Assembly (NCBI RefSeq): GCF_002086815.1 | Contig: NZ_MVID01000024.1 | Coordinates: 1-64,000 of the forward strand | Direction of reading: 5' to 3' | Source: Mycolicibacterium parafortuitum | Lineage (GTDB): Bacteria > Actinomycetota > Actinomycetes > Mycobacteriales > Mycobacteriaceae | Length of the DNA stretch: 64,000 bases | In this document: positions 53,328-63,633 of the stretch, one piece after another | Layout of the letters: each line of letters opens with the position of its first letter | Position numbering within the stretch: the first letter of the stretch is position 1 | Notes under the pieces: model-generated | Database searches by the model: none | What the model saw: only the letters and a program-made list of their open reading frames with translations | What the model was told of the DNA's origin: nothing | Made by a program: the position numbers and the translations under genes

Positions 53328-55853
53328 TTACTCCAGCCCCAGCGCCGCCCTGAGCCGATCCGCATTCATCGCGTGCCGGCCTGCGTCGGTCGGGAAGGAG
53401 TCGAGTAGCCGGATCAGATCAGGCCGGCGGGTCGGGTCGTCGGCAGCCTGGCGCGGAGTGTGCCCGTCGAGCGCAGGAATCGACTCGTCGAGCCACTTCG
53501 CCTCGTAATCCAGGATCATCGCATCGAGCAGCGCGGCCACATGCGGATCGTCCGTGTCCACCGCGCCCTGAGCGGTTACCGGCATCTTCGCTGCCATCTC
53601 GCGTGGGTCGTCCATCAGTTCGCGGATGTCGTCGACGATCCGCATCTCGGGATCGAGGCGCTTAAGCGTGGCCAGCACCCGGTTCATCCGTTCCTCGCTG
53701 TTGGTCTCCACCCGCAGCGTGTCCCCGTCGAGCACCACCGTCGCGCGGATCCGCTGCATGCCGTCGGTGGTGACATGCTCAAACCACTGCGGCAACTCCG
53801 CGTCCTCGACCCTGTCGTAGGTGTCGTCGAGCGCGGATTCGATCCGCGCCGAATCACTCACGCGGACAACCGCTTCACAGATCATCAGCGGATCACCCTC
53901 GGTATTGGTCAGCGTCGGCGGAGCGAACCGGGCGCTCAGGAACGCGACGATCTCCACGGGGTCAGGTCCCTCGTCGAGAAGCTCGATCAGCGCGCTGCGC
54001 TGATGCAGCGCAACGGGTTCCACTCCGCCGAAGAGCTGCGCGGTGCCGTCGCCGACCGGTAACACCCGGGTACAGATCAGATGTCCTGCCTTGAGCTGCC
54101 GGCTGGCGGTGCGCTCCCGCACCTCGTGCACGTCGCCGGTGCGGACGTCGCGCACCGTGAGCCCGAGACCGGGACTCACCGCCTCGACCTCGAACAGCGA
54201 GCGTTCGATCAGCAGCCACTGCTCTGCCAGCGACCGCTCGTCATCGGGCAGCAGCGGGCCGCGAACAACCAGGAAGTCTTCGAATACTTCGCCTTCACAC
54301 AGCGCAGCATCGACGATCAGCGGGTCGACCATCTCGTCGGACGCATCCTGATGTCGGGTGCGTTCATAGTTCAGCTCGGCGATCAGGCCGCGCCACTCGC
54401 CCGCCACCGCATGCTGCGCGGCCTTCGCGTACAGCCACCCCACCCGCTCCGGTAGCGACAACTCCTCCTTGCCGAGATGGCACTTCTTGTACTTGCGCCC
54501 CGACCCGCACCAGCACGGTTCGTTGCGGCCCACATCGGGGCGCGCCTCGGCCCGATGGCTGCGCAGCAACAAGAGCATCGGATCGTCGGGCGCGGCACCC
54601 GCCCGATGGAGCAACGCCAACCCGCGCTCGACGTCACCGCGGTCGGAGGCGATCCGGGCCAGGTCGTACAGCGGCAACGGCCAGTCGGTGTCCATCGTCT
54701 CGGCGGCCAGCAGCTCCCGCTCGGCCGCCTCGATATCGCCGATGCGTTCCAGCGCCACCGCGCGCAGCCAGCGGAACGCGACCCGGGCGCGGCGCGGCAC
54801 CTGCGGCTCCAGCGTCTCGGCGAACAACCCCAGCGCCGCGGCGCCATCAGGGTTGCGGCCCAGTGTTTCGGCTACCAGCACCTCAGCCAGATGCGGATCG
54901 GCGAGCTCGGCTCCGAACTCGGCGACCAGCTCCCGGTAACCCTCGGTGGTTGGCGCCGGCGCGTCCTCGTCGGGTGCCTCTTCTTCGTCAGAGAAAGTCG
55001 TCGTGATCAGCTGTGACATCTGCTCGTAGACCGTGACCAGCGTGCGTAGGGCGAGTGCGGCATCCTCGTCGATGTCGTACCGCTTGCTCATCACCTCGCA
55101 GTCCAGCTCGAAGCGCCAGCGGTCGTAGTCGAAGCCTGCGGGGGCGAGCACGTCGAGGCGGCGCACCAGGTTGTGGTCGTCGGCGATCTCCGACAGCGGC
55201 GGCACGGGCTCGGTGAACAGCGTCGGATCCGCCGAACACGCGCTCCACACCGCGGAATCGAACGGCGTCGGCTCGTCAGGGTCCAGGGTGGCCGCCAGTG
55301 CGGCGCCTACCTGCGGCGCCGGGTCCGCGGTCACTTTCGACAGGGTGAGTCCCGCAGGCGTCAACCTCAGACCGACCAGGTCACCTGCTGCGAGGCCGAG
55401 GCCGCGCAACGTGCCCGGCGGCAGGACCAGCGCGCCGCCGTCGTCGACCATGTCCAGCGGGACGTCGCGCTCGTCGAGCACCCCATCGTCGAACGCCGGT
55501 AACGCGACGCTGACGGGGGTGCCGTCGGCCAGCTGCGCGTACTCCTCGAACTCGCAGAGGTGGGCGATCGGGTCGAGGTCCGGGGTGACGAGCAGGATGT
55601 CGTGCGCTATCTCCTGGGCGTCGACCCGGTGCGTGAATATCCGGCCGGCCAGCAGCGCGGGCAGCCACACCCAGCTCTCATCGGCTAATGGCACTGCAGC
55701 ACAATTGATCTCGTTCAACAAGTGCGGGAGTACATCCTCCGCATTCCGGATACCTGCCTCGCTCAGCCGGTGCGCGATGTCGTCCTCGTGCAGTGGGCCG
55801 TGCTCACTGAGGATGCGGGCGAGGGCGTCGGTGGGATCAAGCTGTGCTGCCAC
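53328..55853 (-). CDS. SEC-C motif protein with TPR-like middle
   Basis: An 841-aa protein. A SEC-C zinc motif (GRNEPCWCGSGRKYKKCH, about residues 445-462) sits in the middle, as in proteins that share SecA's metal-binding tail. It follows a helical TPR-like segment (AVALERIGDIEAAERELLA, LYDLARIASDRGDVERGLALL). The N-terminal 400 residues are of unknown family. The frame is open to 56396, but the GTG at 55853 is chosen: TACCGT (55861-55866, minus strand) lies seven bases upstream, a leaderless pattern, and conserved-looking sequence begins with LDPTDALARILSEHGPL. The role is unknown. Confidence 0.8.
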   Translation of the reverse strand: MAAQLDPTDALARILSEHGPLHEDDIAHRLSEAGIRNAEDVLPHLLNEINCAAVPLADESWVWLPALLAGRIFTHRVDAQEIAHDILLVTPDLDPIAHLCEFEEYAQLADGTPVSVALPAFDDGVLDERDVPLDMVDDGGALVLPPGTLRGLGLAAGDLVGLRLTPAGLTLSKVTADPAPQVGAALAATLDPDEPTPFDSAVWSACSADPTLFTEPVPPLSEIADDHNLVRRLDVLAPAGFDYDRWRFELDCEVMSKRYDIDEDAALALRTLVTVYEQMSQLITTTFSDEEEAPDEDAPAPTTEGYRELVAEFGAELADPHLAEVLVAETLGRNPDGAAALGLFAETLEPQVPRRARVAFRWLRAVALERIGDIEAAERELLAAETMDTDWPLPLYDLARIASDRGDVERGLALLHRAGAAPDDPMLLLLRSHRAEARPDVGRNEPCWCGSGRKYKKCHLGKEELSLPERVGWLYAKAAQHAVAGEWRGLIAELNYERTRHQDASDEMVDPLIVDAALCEGEVFEDFLVVRGPLLPDDERSLAEQWLLIERSLFEVEAVSPGLGLTVRDVRTGDVHEVRERTASRQLKAGHLICTRVLPVGDGTAQLFGGVEPVALHQRSALIELLDEGPDPVEIVAFLSARFAPPTLTNTEGDPLMICEAVVRVSDSARIESALDDTYDRVEDAELPQWFEHVTTDGMQRIRATVVLDGDTLRVETNSEERMNRVLATLKRLDPEMRIVDDIRELMDDPREMAAKMPVTAQGAVDTDDPHVAALLDAMILDYEAKWLDESIPALDGHTPRQAADDPTRRPDLIRLLDSFPTDAGRHAMNADRLRAALGLE

Positions 55854-56078
55854 GCCGACCACGGTAGGCGATTGCGCCGGCGCTCGGCGATCTCGGTGAC
55901 CTCGCGCTGGGCTGGGTGACGCCTCGCCCCGCCGGGCTTCAGTGCAGGTCACGCGACCTTTGTACGTCCGAATGCGAACCTGGATGCCCGCTGTGAGACC
56001 CGAGGCCTTAGGCTGCTGTGCTGATACCGACGGTGGCTGGACTACCGATCTACGCAACCCCACCCGAGGAAACCCCCG
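55854..56078. other. divergent intergenic region
   Basis: A gap of 225 bp between the SEC-C gene (-) and the desaturase (+). It contains the leaderless -10 (TACCGT) of the SEC-C gene at its left end and GAGGAAA before the desaturase ATG. Nothing else stands out. Confidence 0.5.
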
Positions 56079-57161
56079 ATGGCGATCGCCGATGTCTCCG
56101 ACTACACCCATCTCAGCAAGCAAGACATCGATGCGATCGCCGACGAACTCGACGCGATTCGCCGTGACGTCGAGGAGTCGCTCGGGACACAGGACGCGGC
56201 GTACATCCGTCGTACGATCGCCTTCCAGCGCGCGCTCGACGTCGGGGCGCGCCTGCTGATCGCCACCAGCCGGTCGAAGACCGGGTGGGTACTGGGCACC
56301 GCATCGTTGGCCTACGCGAAATCCGTCGAGAACATGGAGCTCGGCCACAACATCTCCCACGGCCAGTGGGACTGGATGAACGACCCGGAGATCCACTCCA
56401 GCAACTGGGAGTGGGACATGGTGGGGTCGTCAGCGCAATGGCGGTACTCGCACAACTATCGGCATCACGTCTTCAGCAATGTGCTCGGCATGGACGAGGA
56501 CATCGGCTATCGCTGGCTGCGGGTGACGCCGGAGCAGCCGTGGCGTCGGATCTACCTATCGACCCCGGTGCGAAACCTGGTGCTGGCAGCGATGTTCGAA
56601 TGGGGGATCGCCCTGCACGGCCTGCGCTCGGAGCGGGACCGGGGCGAGACGCCCGCTGCCGTCGCCGTGCAGGAGCGGAAGTTCCTCGCCAAGGCCGTCC
56701 GCCAATTGAGCAAGGACTATGTGGTTCTGCCGGCCTTGAGTCTTCGACGTTGGCGTCGAACTCTCGCCGCCAACCTCACCGCGAATCTACTCCGCAACGT
56801 GTGGGTGTATGTGAACATCATCTGCGGGCACATCCCCGACGGCGCAGAGACATTCGACCCGGCAGTGCTCGACGGCGAGACCAAAGGCGAGTGGTATCTG
56901 CGACAGATGCTCGGGGCGGCGAACTTCAAAGCCGGCCCGCTGCTGGCCTTCTCGGGCGGTCACCTGTGCTATCAGATCGAACACCACCTGTTCCCTGACC
57001 TGCCAAGCAACCGCCTCGCCCAAGTCAGCGTCCGCGTGCGGGAACTGTGCGAGAAGTACGACCTGCCGTACAACACCGGATCGTTCCCGCGCCAGTACTT
57101 CCGGACGCAGCGGACCATCCACAAGCTCGCGGTCCCCGACGGTCTTTTGACCGCACGCTGA
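56079..57161 (+). CDS. DesA3-like membrane fatty acid desaturase
   Basis: A 360-aa di-iron desaturase that introduces a double bond into an acyl-CoA, with electrons from an oxidoreductase. Histidine boxes: HNISH (90-94), HNYRHH (125-130) and QIEHH (about 301-305), plus hydrophobic segments on either side. It resembles the mycobacterial stearoyl-CoA delta-9 desaturase DesA3. The usual second transmembrane pair looks short. GAGGAAA lies upstream of the ATG. The electron-transfer partner usually found next to desA3 is not adjacent here, so it could be a paralogue with another acyl specificity. Confidence 0.87.
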   Translation: MAIADVSDYTHLSKQDIDAIADELDAIRRDVEESLGTQDAAYIRRTIAFQRALDVGARLLIATSRSKTGWVLGTASLAYAKSVENMELGHNISHGQWDWMNDPEIHSSNWEWDMVGSSAQWRYSHNYRHHVFSNVLGMDEDIGYRWLRVTPEQPWRRIYLSTPVRNLVLAAMFEWGIALHGLRSERDRGETPAAVAVQERKFLAKAVRQLSKDYVVLPALSLRRWRRTLAANLTANLLRNVWVYVNIICGHIPDGAETFDPAVLDGETKGEWYLRQMLGAANFKAGPLLAFSGGHLCYQIEHHLFPDLPSNRLAQVSVRVRELCEKYDLPYNTGSFPRQYFRTQRTIHKLAVPDGLLTAR

Positions 57162-57329
57162 CACCGCGCGCAGTACGTAACGACTTCGCGCGCCGGGCTA
57201 CCGCTGCCGTCATTTCCTGGGTGGTCAGACGGTCCTGAGCTGGGGATCCGTGCGTGGCTATTGGCCCAGGGTGTCGGCGTTTTGGCCCGCTCACCCCGCG
57301 GGGCCGAGCGAACGTGTCACGCTGGAGTG

Positions 57330-58355
57330 ATGGCTGGAAAACGAAACCCCCGTCGCGCAGATCTGGTGCTGTCCGGCGGGGGCGTCAAAGGCATCGGACT
57401 GGTCGGTGCCGTCGGTGCGCTGTGCGACGCCGGCTACGGGATCGAACGCATCTCGGGCACCTCGGCGGGCTCGCTGGTCGGGGCGGTCGTGGCGGCTGCT
57501 ACTCAGGCCGGCGGGATCAGCGCCGACCAGCTGCGCGAGATCGCCGTGAGTGTGCCCTACCGCAGGTTCCGCGACAGCGGCCCGATCGAGCGCATCCCGC
57601 TGGTCGGCACCGCCTGGGGTCTGGCGCGGGGGACCGGCCTCTACCGTGGCGACTTCGCCCATGACTGGATCCGCGGCGAACTCAAGAATCTCGATGTCAG
57701 CACCTTCGGCGACCTGGCCGTCGACGACGACCACCTGCCGTCCGAGCGGCGGTATCGGTTGGTGGTCACCGTGGCCGACCTGACGACGGGTCAGCTGGTG
57801 CGGCTCCCCTGGGACTACCGACGCCTCTACGGGTTGGACCCCGATGAGCAATCGGTCGCCGACGCGGTCCGCGCCTCCATGGCGATACCGTTTCTGTTCC
57901 CGCCTGTCACGCTGAAAGATGCTGCCGGCCAATCGTTCACACTGGTCGACGGCGGGGTGCTGTCGAACTTCCCGATCGACACCTTCGACCGACCCGACGG
58001 CGCCGTACCCCGCTGGCCGACGTTCGGCGTGACGGTGGTGCCCTACCTGCCCGCCCCGACCGTCCAACAGCTGATACCCGGCCTCCGGTTGCCCTGGAAT
58101 GGGCCGACGCTGCTGGAAAGCCTGCTCACCACGATGTTGGTCGGCCACGACCAGACTCACCTCAGCCAGCCTTGGGTGAAGGTGCGCGCCATCCAGGTGG
58201 ACTCCACCGACGTCGGCGTCCTGGACTTCGACATCACCCGAGCCGAGGCCGACGCGCTCTACGACAAGGGCTACGCGGCGGCCACCGAGTTTCTGAGGAG
58301 CTGGGATTGGCCGGCGTACCTGCGGCGCTTCCGCAGCGCGCACGACGCGACGTGA
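57330..58355 (+). CDS. patatin-like phospholipase
   Basis: A 341-aa lipid acyl hydrolase. The patatin dyad is complete: oxyanion loop GGGVKG (16-21), nucleophile Ser45 in GTSAGS, and Asp in VDGGVLSNFP (about 207). There is no signal peptide. The ATG at 57330 is directly after a GTG; the frame is open from 57261, but the extra residues are not conserved-looking. The region 57162-57329 between this gene and the desaturase holds no gene. Bacterial patatins act on membrane phospholipids or triacylglycerol; the substrate here is unknown. Confidence 0.88.
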   Translation: MAGKRNPRRADLVLSGGGVKGIGLVGAVGALCDAGYGIERISGTSAGSLVGAVVAAATQAGGISADQLREIAVSVPYRRFRDSGPIERIPLVGTAWGLARGTGLYRGDFAHDWIRGELKNLDVSTFGDLAVDDDHLPSERRYRLVVTVADLTTGQLVRLPWDYRRLYGLDPDEQSVADAVRASMAIPFLFPPVTLKDAAGQSFTLVDGGVLSNFPIDTFDRPDGAVPRWPTFGVTVVPYLPAPTVQQLIPGLRLPWNGPTLLESLLTTMLVGHDQTHLSQPWVKVRAIQVDSTDVGVLDFDITRAEADALYDKGYAAATEFLRSWDWPAYLRRFRSAHDAT

Positions 58356-58555
58356 CGCCCAACAGTCCTCAGTATCGCCGGCTCGGCGGAAGCGTAGTTT
58401 GCCGGCAATCTGTCGTAGGCGCCATCTAGCCTTGGCGGAGAGCGCTGTCAGGGGGCGGCACCGTAAAGCGGGTGGGGAACTGTGTCGATGAATGATGCTG
58501 ACTATCTGAGACGTGGCGAGCAACGACCGGTCTCCGGTGGCACGGTGATCTGCCG

Positions 58556-59359
58556 ATGAGCAGAAAAAGTTCGTCGGACGGCTCCAGCGTTGTCGGCGGC
58601 GTCATCTTCGTCGTCATCGTCCTCATCGCGGTGGTCCCGAAGCCGGTCTGGATCGCCCTCGGTGTCATCGTTGCGTTGACGGCCTTGACCTGGATCTTCT
58701 ACCGCATCTCCGTGGCGGTGGATGAACGCCGAGCCGCCGAAGAGGAACGGCGGCGCGTCGAGCGCGCACAGCAGGCTGCCGCTGAGAAACGCGAGCGCGA
58801 GGAACGTGTGCGCAAGGCGAGGCAGCGGCGTATCGACACCCTCGGCAAACAGAACGCGGCACGCGTGGAATCCACATTGAGCGCGGTGCAGAAGGTCAAG
58901 GTGTCCGAAGCGGCTCGCGCGGGATGGCTCGGAGAGGTGGACTTCAGCGCCGACATCAAGAGCATCACGGAGAACTTCGAGAAGGCACACGCCCTGCGGG
59001 CGGTGACGAGCAAGCTGGCGGCCCTGGACAAGCCCAACGCCGACGACACGAAGATCTTGGCGGAGGCGAAGACGACGATCACGGCCCTCGAAGGTGCGGC
59101 GATCGAGCGGGTGACTCTGATCGAAAAGTGTGCCACCGAAGCGCAACTCATCGACAAATCGCTTCAGGCGGAACGCGATGATGCGCGTATTGCCGAACAG
59201 CGCGCCGAGCTGCATGGGAAGCTGAGCGGCATGCTGTATGGCATCGAGGCGGCACCTACCGCGGCGTCAAGCGATTCGGCTGCGGCCGCAGTGATGGCGC
59301 GTGTGCAGGCATACCGGGAGATCAAGAACCAGATTGAACGGGCCCGGGAGGGCGGGTGA
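58556..59359 (+). CDS. membrane-anchored coiled-coil protein
   Basis: A 267-aa protein. Residues about 11-50 form one or two transmembrane segments (VIFVVIVLIAVVPKPVWIALGVIVALTAL split by a proline turn). Residues about 60-100 are a highly charged coiled coil (RRAAEEERRRVERAQQAAAEK), and the rest is helical, ending IKNQIERAREGG. No recognised domain. It resembles tail-bearing scaffold proteins in layout only. The gap 58356-58555 upstream shows no gene. Confidence 0.7.
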   Translation: MSRKSSSDGSSVVGGVIFVVIVLIAVVPKPVWIALGVIVALTALTWIFYRISVAVDERRAAEEERRRVERAQQAAAEKREREERVRKARQRRIDTLGKQNAARVESTLSAVQKVKVSEAARAGWLGEVDFSADIKSITENFEKAHALRAVTSKLAALDKPNADDTKILAEAKTTITALEGAAIERVTLIEKCATEAQLIDKSLQAERDDARIAEQRAELHGKLSGMLYGIEAAPTAASSDSAAAAVMARVQAYREIKNQIERAREGG

Positions 59360-59457
59360 GGACGGGAGAACCGTGACCACCCTCTGAGACGCCGCGACCG
59401 GCCAACGGCCGCCGAAATGGCCGAACGCCCACAGCGGTCCACTCGAAACCGGTAAGC

Positions 59458-61704
59458 ATGATCTCTATGCGTGCAGGCACATATGTGGGTCGGGTCGGCG
59501 GTCTCGCGGTCGCATTGGGAATCGGTGCAGCTGTCCTGATCGGTGCGGGCGCCGCGGCGGCCGACGACGACACCGGGGCATCGCAGTCCCAGTCCTCGCA
59601 GTCCGCGAAGCCGTCGGCCCGCGAGACGGCGTCGGTGTCCGCCGGAAACGACGACGCCGGCCCCTCTGCGGACCCAGGGGACTCCTCGACGGCCGACACC
59701 AAGAAATCAACCGAAGACAACGCCGACGAGCGCGACGTCGAGGACACGACCGACGTACCCGTCGACGACGAGCCCGACGTCGACCCGGACGCCGAAGAGT
59801 CTGCGGCAGAGCCGGACCCGACCGATGTGCAGCCGGCCAAGGTCGTCACCGCCCGGCTCACCCGTACCGATGCTGTCACCGAAGACGACACGCCAGCCCC
59901 CGAAACTCCCACCGCCCCCGCCATCACCTCGCTGATGACCTCCGTCGCCGCGGCGGGCCGCGAGGCCACCCAGGAACCGTCCTCCGACCGGGCCACCGCC
60001 GACGCGCCGCACTACCCGATCCCGACCGACGTCGTCGTCACCGAATGGACCCCGCCGCTGGAATGGCTGCAGCAGATCCCGCTGTTCGGCCGCTACGTGA
60101 TGACCCCGCTGGTCGGCCTGCTGCACAACATCCCACTCATCGGCGACGTCCTGCACCCGGTGTTCGGCTTCCCGATCGACCACGACGCCCCACCCGGCAC
60201 GCCGCGGGCGCGCAGCTTCCGCGTGACGTCGTTCGACGGCACCCGGATCTTCGTGAACTTCATGCCCGCCAAGGGTCTGCAGGCCGGCGAGAGCGCCCCG
60301 ACCATCCTGAACGGGCCCGGGGTGTCGCTGCCCGGCTCCACGACGTTGGAACTCGACGTCGACAGCCTGCTGCCCGACGACGTGATCGGCATCGGCGCGC
60401 TGCGCACGGCCGGCTACAACGTCGTCACCTGGGATCCGCGCGGCGAGTGGCGTTCCGAAGGCAAGATGCAGTTGCAGTCACCGGATTTCGAGGGCCGCGA
60501 CGTCTCGCACATCATCAGCTACCTCGCCACCCTCGACGAGGTTCAGACCGTCAACGGCGACCCGAAGATCGGCATGGTCGGCGCGTCCTACGGCGGCGGC
60601 ATTCAATTGTCCACCGCGACAATCGATCACCGTATCGACGCGATCGTGCCGACCATTGCGTGGAACAGCCTGGCCCATTCGCTGTTCCCCAATGGCGCGG
60701 TCCGCAACGGGTGGGGGAACATCCTGAGCGCCGCGCTGATCCTGACGCTGTCGCGGCCCAACGAGCGGGTGCTGCCGGCCACCATCACCGGCGTGCTGAC
60801 CGGCAAGGTGGCGCAGTCCGACCTGGACCTGTTCGAATCGCTGAACTTCGCCGACCGTCTCGCCGACATCACCGCCCCGACGCTGCTCATCCAGGGCACG
60901 GTGGACACCCTGCTGCCGCTCTCGCAGGCCGACCTGAACGCCAGGGCGCTCATCGCGGCCGGCACGACGACCAAGGTGGTCTGGTACTGCGGCGGGCACG
61001 GCACCTGCCTGAGCAGCGTCAACAACGGTGACGTCGTCGTCGGCCGCACCCTGGACTGGCTCGACCGCCACGTCAAGGGCGAGGACATCGACACCGGCGC
61101 CCAGTTCGAGTGGGTCGACCAGCACGGCGACTGGTACTCCTCGGACACCTATCCCGCGCCGCAGGACCTGACGCCGATCACCGCGCAGCGCACCGAGGAC
61201 CAGTCGATGCTGTACTTCCCGTTCGTCGGCGGGTCGGGGCCCAACCCGTTGATCATCACCCGCGGACTGATCGCGACGCTGCTCGGTCTGCCCTCGGGAG
61301 CGCCGGCGGTCAACGCGGTGAACCTGAAGGTTTCCGCGGCCTCGGACGTCGGCGGTGCGACGACGCACGTCGTCGGGGCCCCCGAGGTGACGCTCACGTA
61401 TTCGGGCACCGGCACCGCCAAGCACGTGTGGGCGCAGATCGTCGACGACGAGACCGGTCTGGTGCTGGGCAACCACACCACGCCGATCCCGGTGCAACTG
61501 GACGGGAATTCGCACACCGTGACCGTGTCGCTGGAGCAGGTCGCCCACACGCTCGCGCCGGGGCAGACGCTGACGGTGCAGATCGTGACGTCGTCGTTCG
61601 CGTTCCTGAACTTCTACTCCGGCGGGGCGATCACCATCGACGAGCTCAGCGTGCGCCTGCCCACCCTGGCGGCCTCGGGGGCCGCCCAGACCGTCGCGGC
61701 GTAG
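59458..61704 (+). CDS. secreted alpha/beta-hydrolase (S15/X-Pro-like)
   Basis: A 748-aa exported enzyme. An N-terminal signal peptide (about 1-36, AGAAAA cleavage region) leads into an Asp/Glu/Ser-rich linker (about 40-150). The hydrolase core shows VTSFDGTRIFVNF, GYNVVTWDPRG, nucleophile motif GASYGGG (about 376-382) and a histidine in CGGHGTC. The last 200 residues are a beta-rich, jelly-roll-like domain, as in X-Pro dipeptidyl-peptidase and cocaine-esterase families. There are two possible ATG starts, 59458 and 59467. The acidic linker may span the cell envelope. The substrate is unknown. Confidence 0.82.
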   Translation: MISMRAGTYVGRVGGLAVALGIGAAVLIGAGAAAADDDTGASQSQSSQSAKPSARETASVSAGNDDAGPSADPGDSSTADTKKSTEDNADERDVEDTTDVPVDDEPDVDPDAEESAAEPDPTDVQPAKVVTARLTRTDAVTEDDTPAPETPTAPAITSLMTSVAAAGREATQEPSSDRATADAPHYPIPTDVVVTEWTPPLEWLQQIPLFGRYVMTPLVGLLHNIPLIGDVLHPVFGFPIDHDAPPGTPRARSFRVTSFDGTRIFVNFMPAKGLQAGESAPTILNGPGVSLPGSTTLELDVDSLLPDDVIGIGALRTAGYNVVTWDPRGEWRSEGKMQLQSPDFEGRDVSHIISYLATLDEVQTVNGDPKIGMVGASYGGGIQLSTATIDHRIDAIVPTIAWNSLAHSLFPNGAVRNGWGNILSAALILTLSRPNERVLPATITGVLTGKVAQSDLDLFESLNFADRLADITAPTLLIQGTVDTLLPLSQADLNARALIAAGTTTKVVWYCGGHGTCLSSVNNGDVVVGRTLDWLDRHVKGEDIDTGAQFEWVDQHGDWYSSDTYPAPQDLTPITAQRTEDQSMLYFPFVGGSGPNPLIITRGLIATLLGLPSGAPAVNAVNLKVSAASDVGGATTHVVGAPEVTLTYSGTGTAKHVWAQIVDDETGLVLGNHTTPIPVQLDGNSHTVTVSLEQVAHTLAPGQTLTVQIVTSSFAFLNFYSGGAITIDELSVRLPTLAASGAAQTVAA

Positions 61705-61774
61705 AACCGGCGGGCGGTACAGCGCGAGCAGGTCACTGGATATCATCCCCGGTGACGGAGGGGAGGACGTCGCG

Positions 61775-63433
61775 ATGACCGTCACCGCGGCCGAGACACC
61801 GCGCCTGGCCAACGGGGCCGAGCGCAAGGTGTGGCAGGCCCTGATCGATCAGCTTGAGCCCGGTGACCTCGTCATCCCGGGCAAGCGGGTCACCGACCAT
61901 CTCAAGGACCACGAGATCGATTTCTTCGTGGCGATCGAAGGTGCGGGGATCGTCTGTATCGAGGTCAAGGGCGGGGAGGTCTGGCACGACGGGCACAGCT
62001 GGTGGCAGAAGCGTCGCGGCCGCGAGGTGGAGATCGACCCGGTCCGTCAGGCCCGTGAAGCCTGCTACGCGCTGCGCAGTTTCGTGGAGAGCGACCCCCG
62101 CTGGACCCAGGGCAGGCTGCGCTGGGACCACGTCGTGGTCTTACCGACTACCGACCTGCCCGAGGACTTCGCGCTGCCCGAGTGTCCCCGCTGGAAGGTG
62201 ATCGATCGCACCGATCTGGCCGACATCGCCGCCAAACTGCGTCACATCCTGCTCAGCCAGGAACTCGACCGGCCCGTGCTGACCCAGGCGGGAATCGTGC
62301 AACTCGGCGAGTCGCTGAGCGGGCGTGGTCTGCCGCAACGCAGTGTCGTCTCCCGCGCGCTGGAGAACGAGGATGCCGCCGACGTTCTCACCGAGCATCA
62401 GTCGGTCATCCTCGACGCCGTCCGGCTGCTGCATCGCGTCGAGGTCCGCGGTGGTGCCGGCAGCGGCAAGACGTTCCTGGCGATGGAGCAGGCCCGCAGG
62501 CTGGCCCAGCGAGGCCTGCGTGTGGCGTTGGTGTGTTACTCGCACGGGCTGGCGTCATATCTGGAGCGCATCACCGAGACCTGGAACCGCCGTCACCGCC
62601 CCGCCTATGTCGGGGAGTTCCACGATCTCGGTAGGAGCTGGGGCGCCCCGGACGGCCCCGACGAGTCCCTGCGGACCGCGGCGACCGTCCAGTTCTGGGA
62701 GCATGATCTGCCTTCCCAGATGACTGAGCTGGCAACGCAACTCGTCGAGGGGCACCGGTTCGACGCGATCGTTGTGGACGAGGCGCAGGACTTCGCCGAT
62801 GCCTGGTGGGATCCACTGCTCGCGGCGTTGAAGGACGAGGAGACCGGTGGGCTCTATGTCTTCACCGATGAGGGCCAGCGGGTGTTCAACCGTCACGGCT
62901 CACCGCCGGTGCCGCTGGTTCCACTCGTGCTGGACCACAACCTGCGCAACACCCGCCAGATCGCCAATGCGTTCCAACCCCTGGTGGACCACCCGATGCG
63001 GTTTCTCGGCGGGGAAGGACCCGCGGTCAAGTTCGTGCCCTGTTCACCATCGGAGGCGATGGATGTCGGCGACGACGAGGTGGAGATGCTGCTCGAACAG
63101 GGTTGGCGCCCTGAGGATGTCGCGTTGTTGACCACCGGCAGTCGGCACCCTGAGCAGCGTGAGCGTCAGGCCGCGGGCAGTGCGGCGTACTGGGACAGCT
63201 TCTGGGATGCCGAGCAGGTCTTCTACGGCCACGTCCTGGGCTTCAAAGGTCTCGAACGCCGCGCGGTCGTGCTGGTGGTCAACGAACAGTCCGCGTTCGA
63301 CCGCTCCCGGGAGCGTCTGTACGTCGGATTGTCGCGCGCGCGTGACCAACTCGTCGTCTGCGGTGACCCCGAATTCCTGCGCGACGTCGGGGGACCAGAT
63401 CTCGCGCGTCGGCTCAACATCGGCGATGCTTGA
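61775..63433 (+). CDS. NERD-nuclease plus UvrD/PcrA-type helicase
   Basis: A 552-aa protein. Residues about 12-110 form a NERD domain with Glu17, Asp49 and the E-x-K of CIEVKGG (63-65), a restriction-endonuclease-like metal site. Residues about 210-545 are an SF1 helicase: GGAGSGKTFLA (about 228-238), VVDEAQDF (about 333-340), and C-terminal GFKGLERRAVVLV and YVGLSRARDQL. GGAGGGGAGG lies upstream of the ATG. NERD-helicase proteins are common in actinobacteria and thought to process DNA. This copy lies outside the main island. Confidence 0.88.
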   Translation: MTVTAAETPRLANGAERKVWQALIDQLEPGDLVIPGKRVTDHLKDHEIDFFVAIEGAGIVCIEVKGGEVWHDGHSWWQKRRGREVEIDPVRQAREACYALRSFVESDPRWTQGRLRWDHVVVLPTTDLPEDFALPECPRWKVIDRTDLADIAAKLRHILLSQELDRPVLTQAGIVQLGESLSGRGLPQRSVVSRALENEDAADVLTEHQSVILDAVRLLHRVEVRGGAGSGKTFLAMEQARRLAQRGLRVALVCYSHGLASYLERITETWNRRHRPAYVGEFHDLGRSWGAPDGPDESLRTAATVQFWEHDLPSQMTELATQLVEGHRFDAIVVDEAQDFADAWWDPLLAALKDEETGGLYVFTDEGQRVFNRHGSPPVPLVPLVLDHNLRNTRQIANAFQPLVDHPMRFLGGEGPAVKFVPCSPSEAMDVGDDEVEMLLEQGWRPEDVALLTTGSRHPEQRERQAAGSAAYWDSFWDAEQVFYGHVLGFKGLERRAVVLVVNEQSAFDRSRERLYVGLSRARDQLVVCGDPEFLRDVGGPDLARRLNIGDA

Positions 63434-63633
63434 GAACTGTTTTGTCCCGATAAGCCATTGTTCGCTCGGAAGCGCCGACACATTCCCCTGGGGATCCGGC
63501 AGCCCTTTCCTGCGGTCCCGCAGTCGAATCCACCGCGTTATGGATCCGCAGCCGCCCCCGGCGCATTACCGTCGGTAGTAGCGCCGAGATAAGGGGAAAG
63601 ACAGGGTCGGTGTTATGCCCGCGTCTATCTCAT
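63434..63633. other. convergent intergenic region
   Basis: A gap of 200 bp between the helicase (+) and the small minus-strand gene. No ORF, hairpin with T-tract or tRNA was found. Confidence 0.4.
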
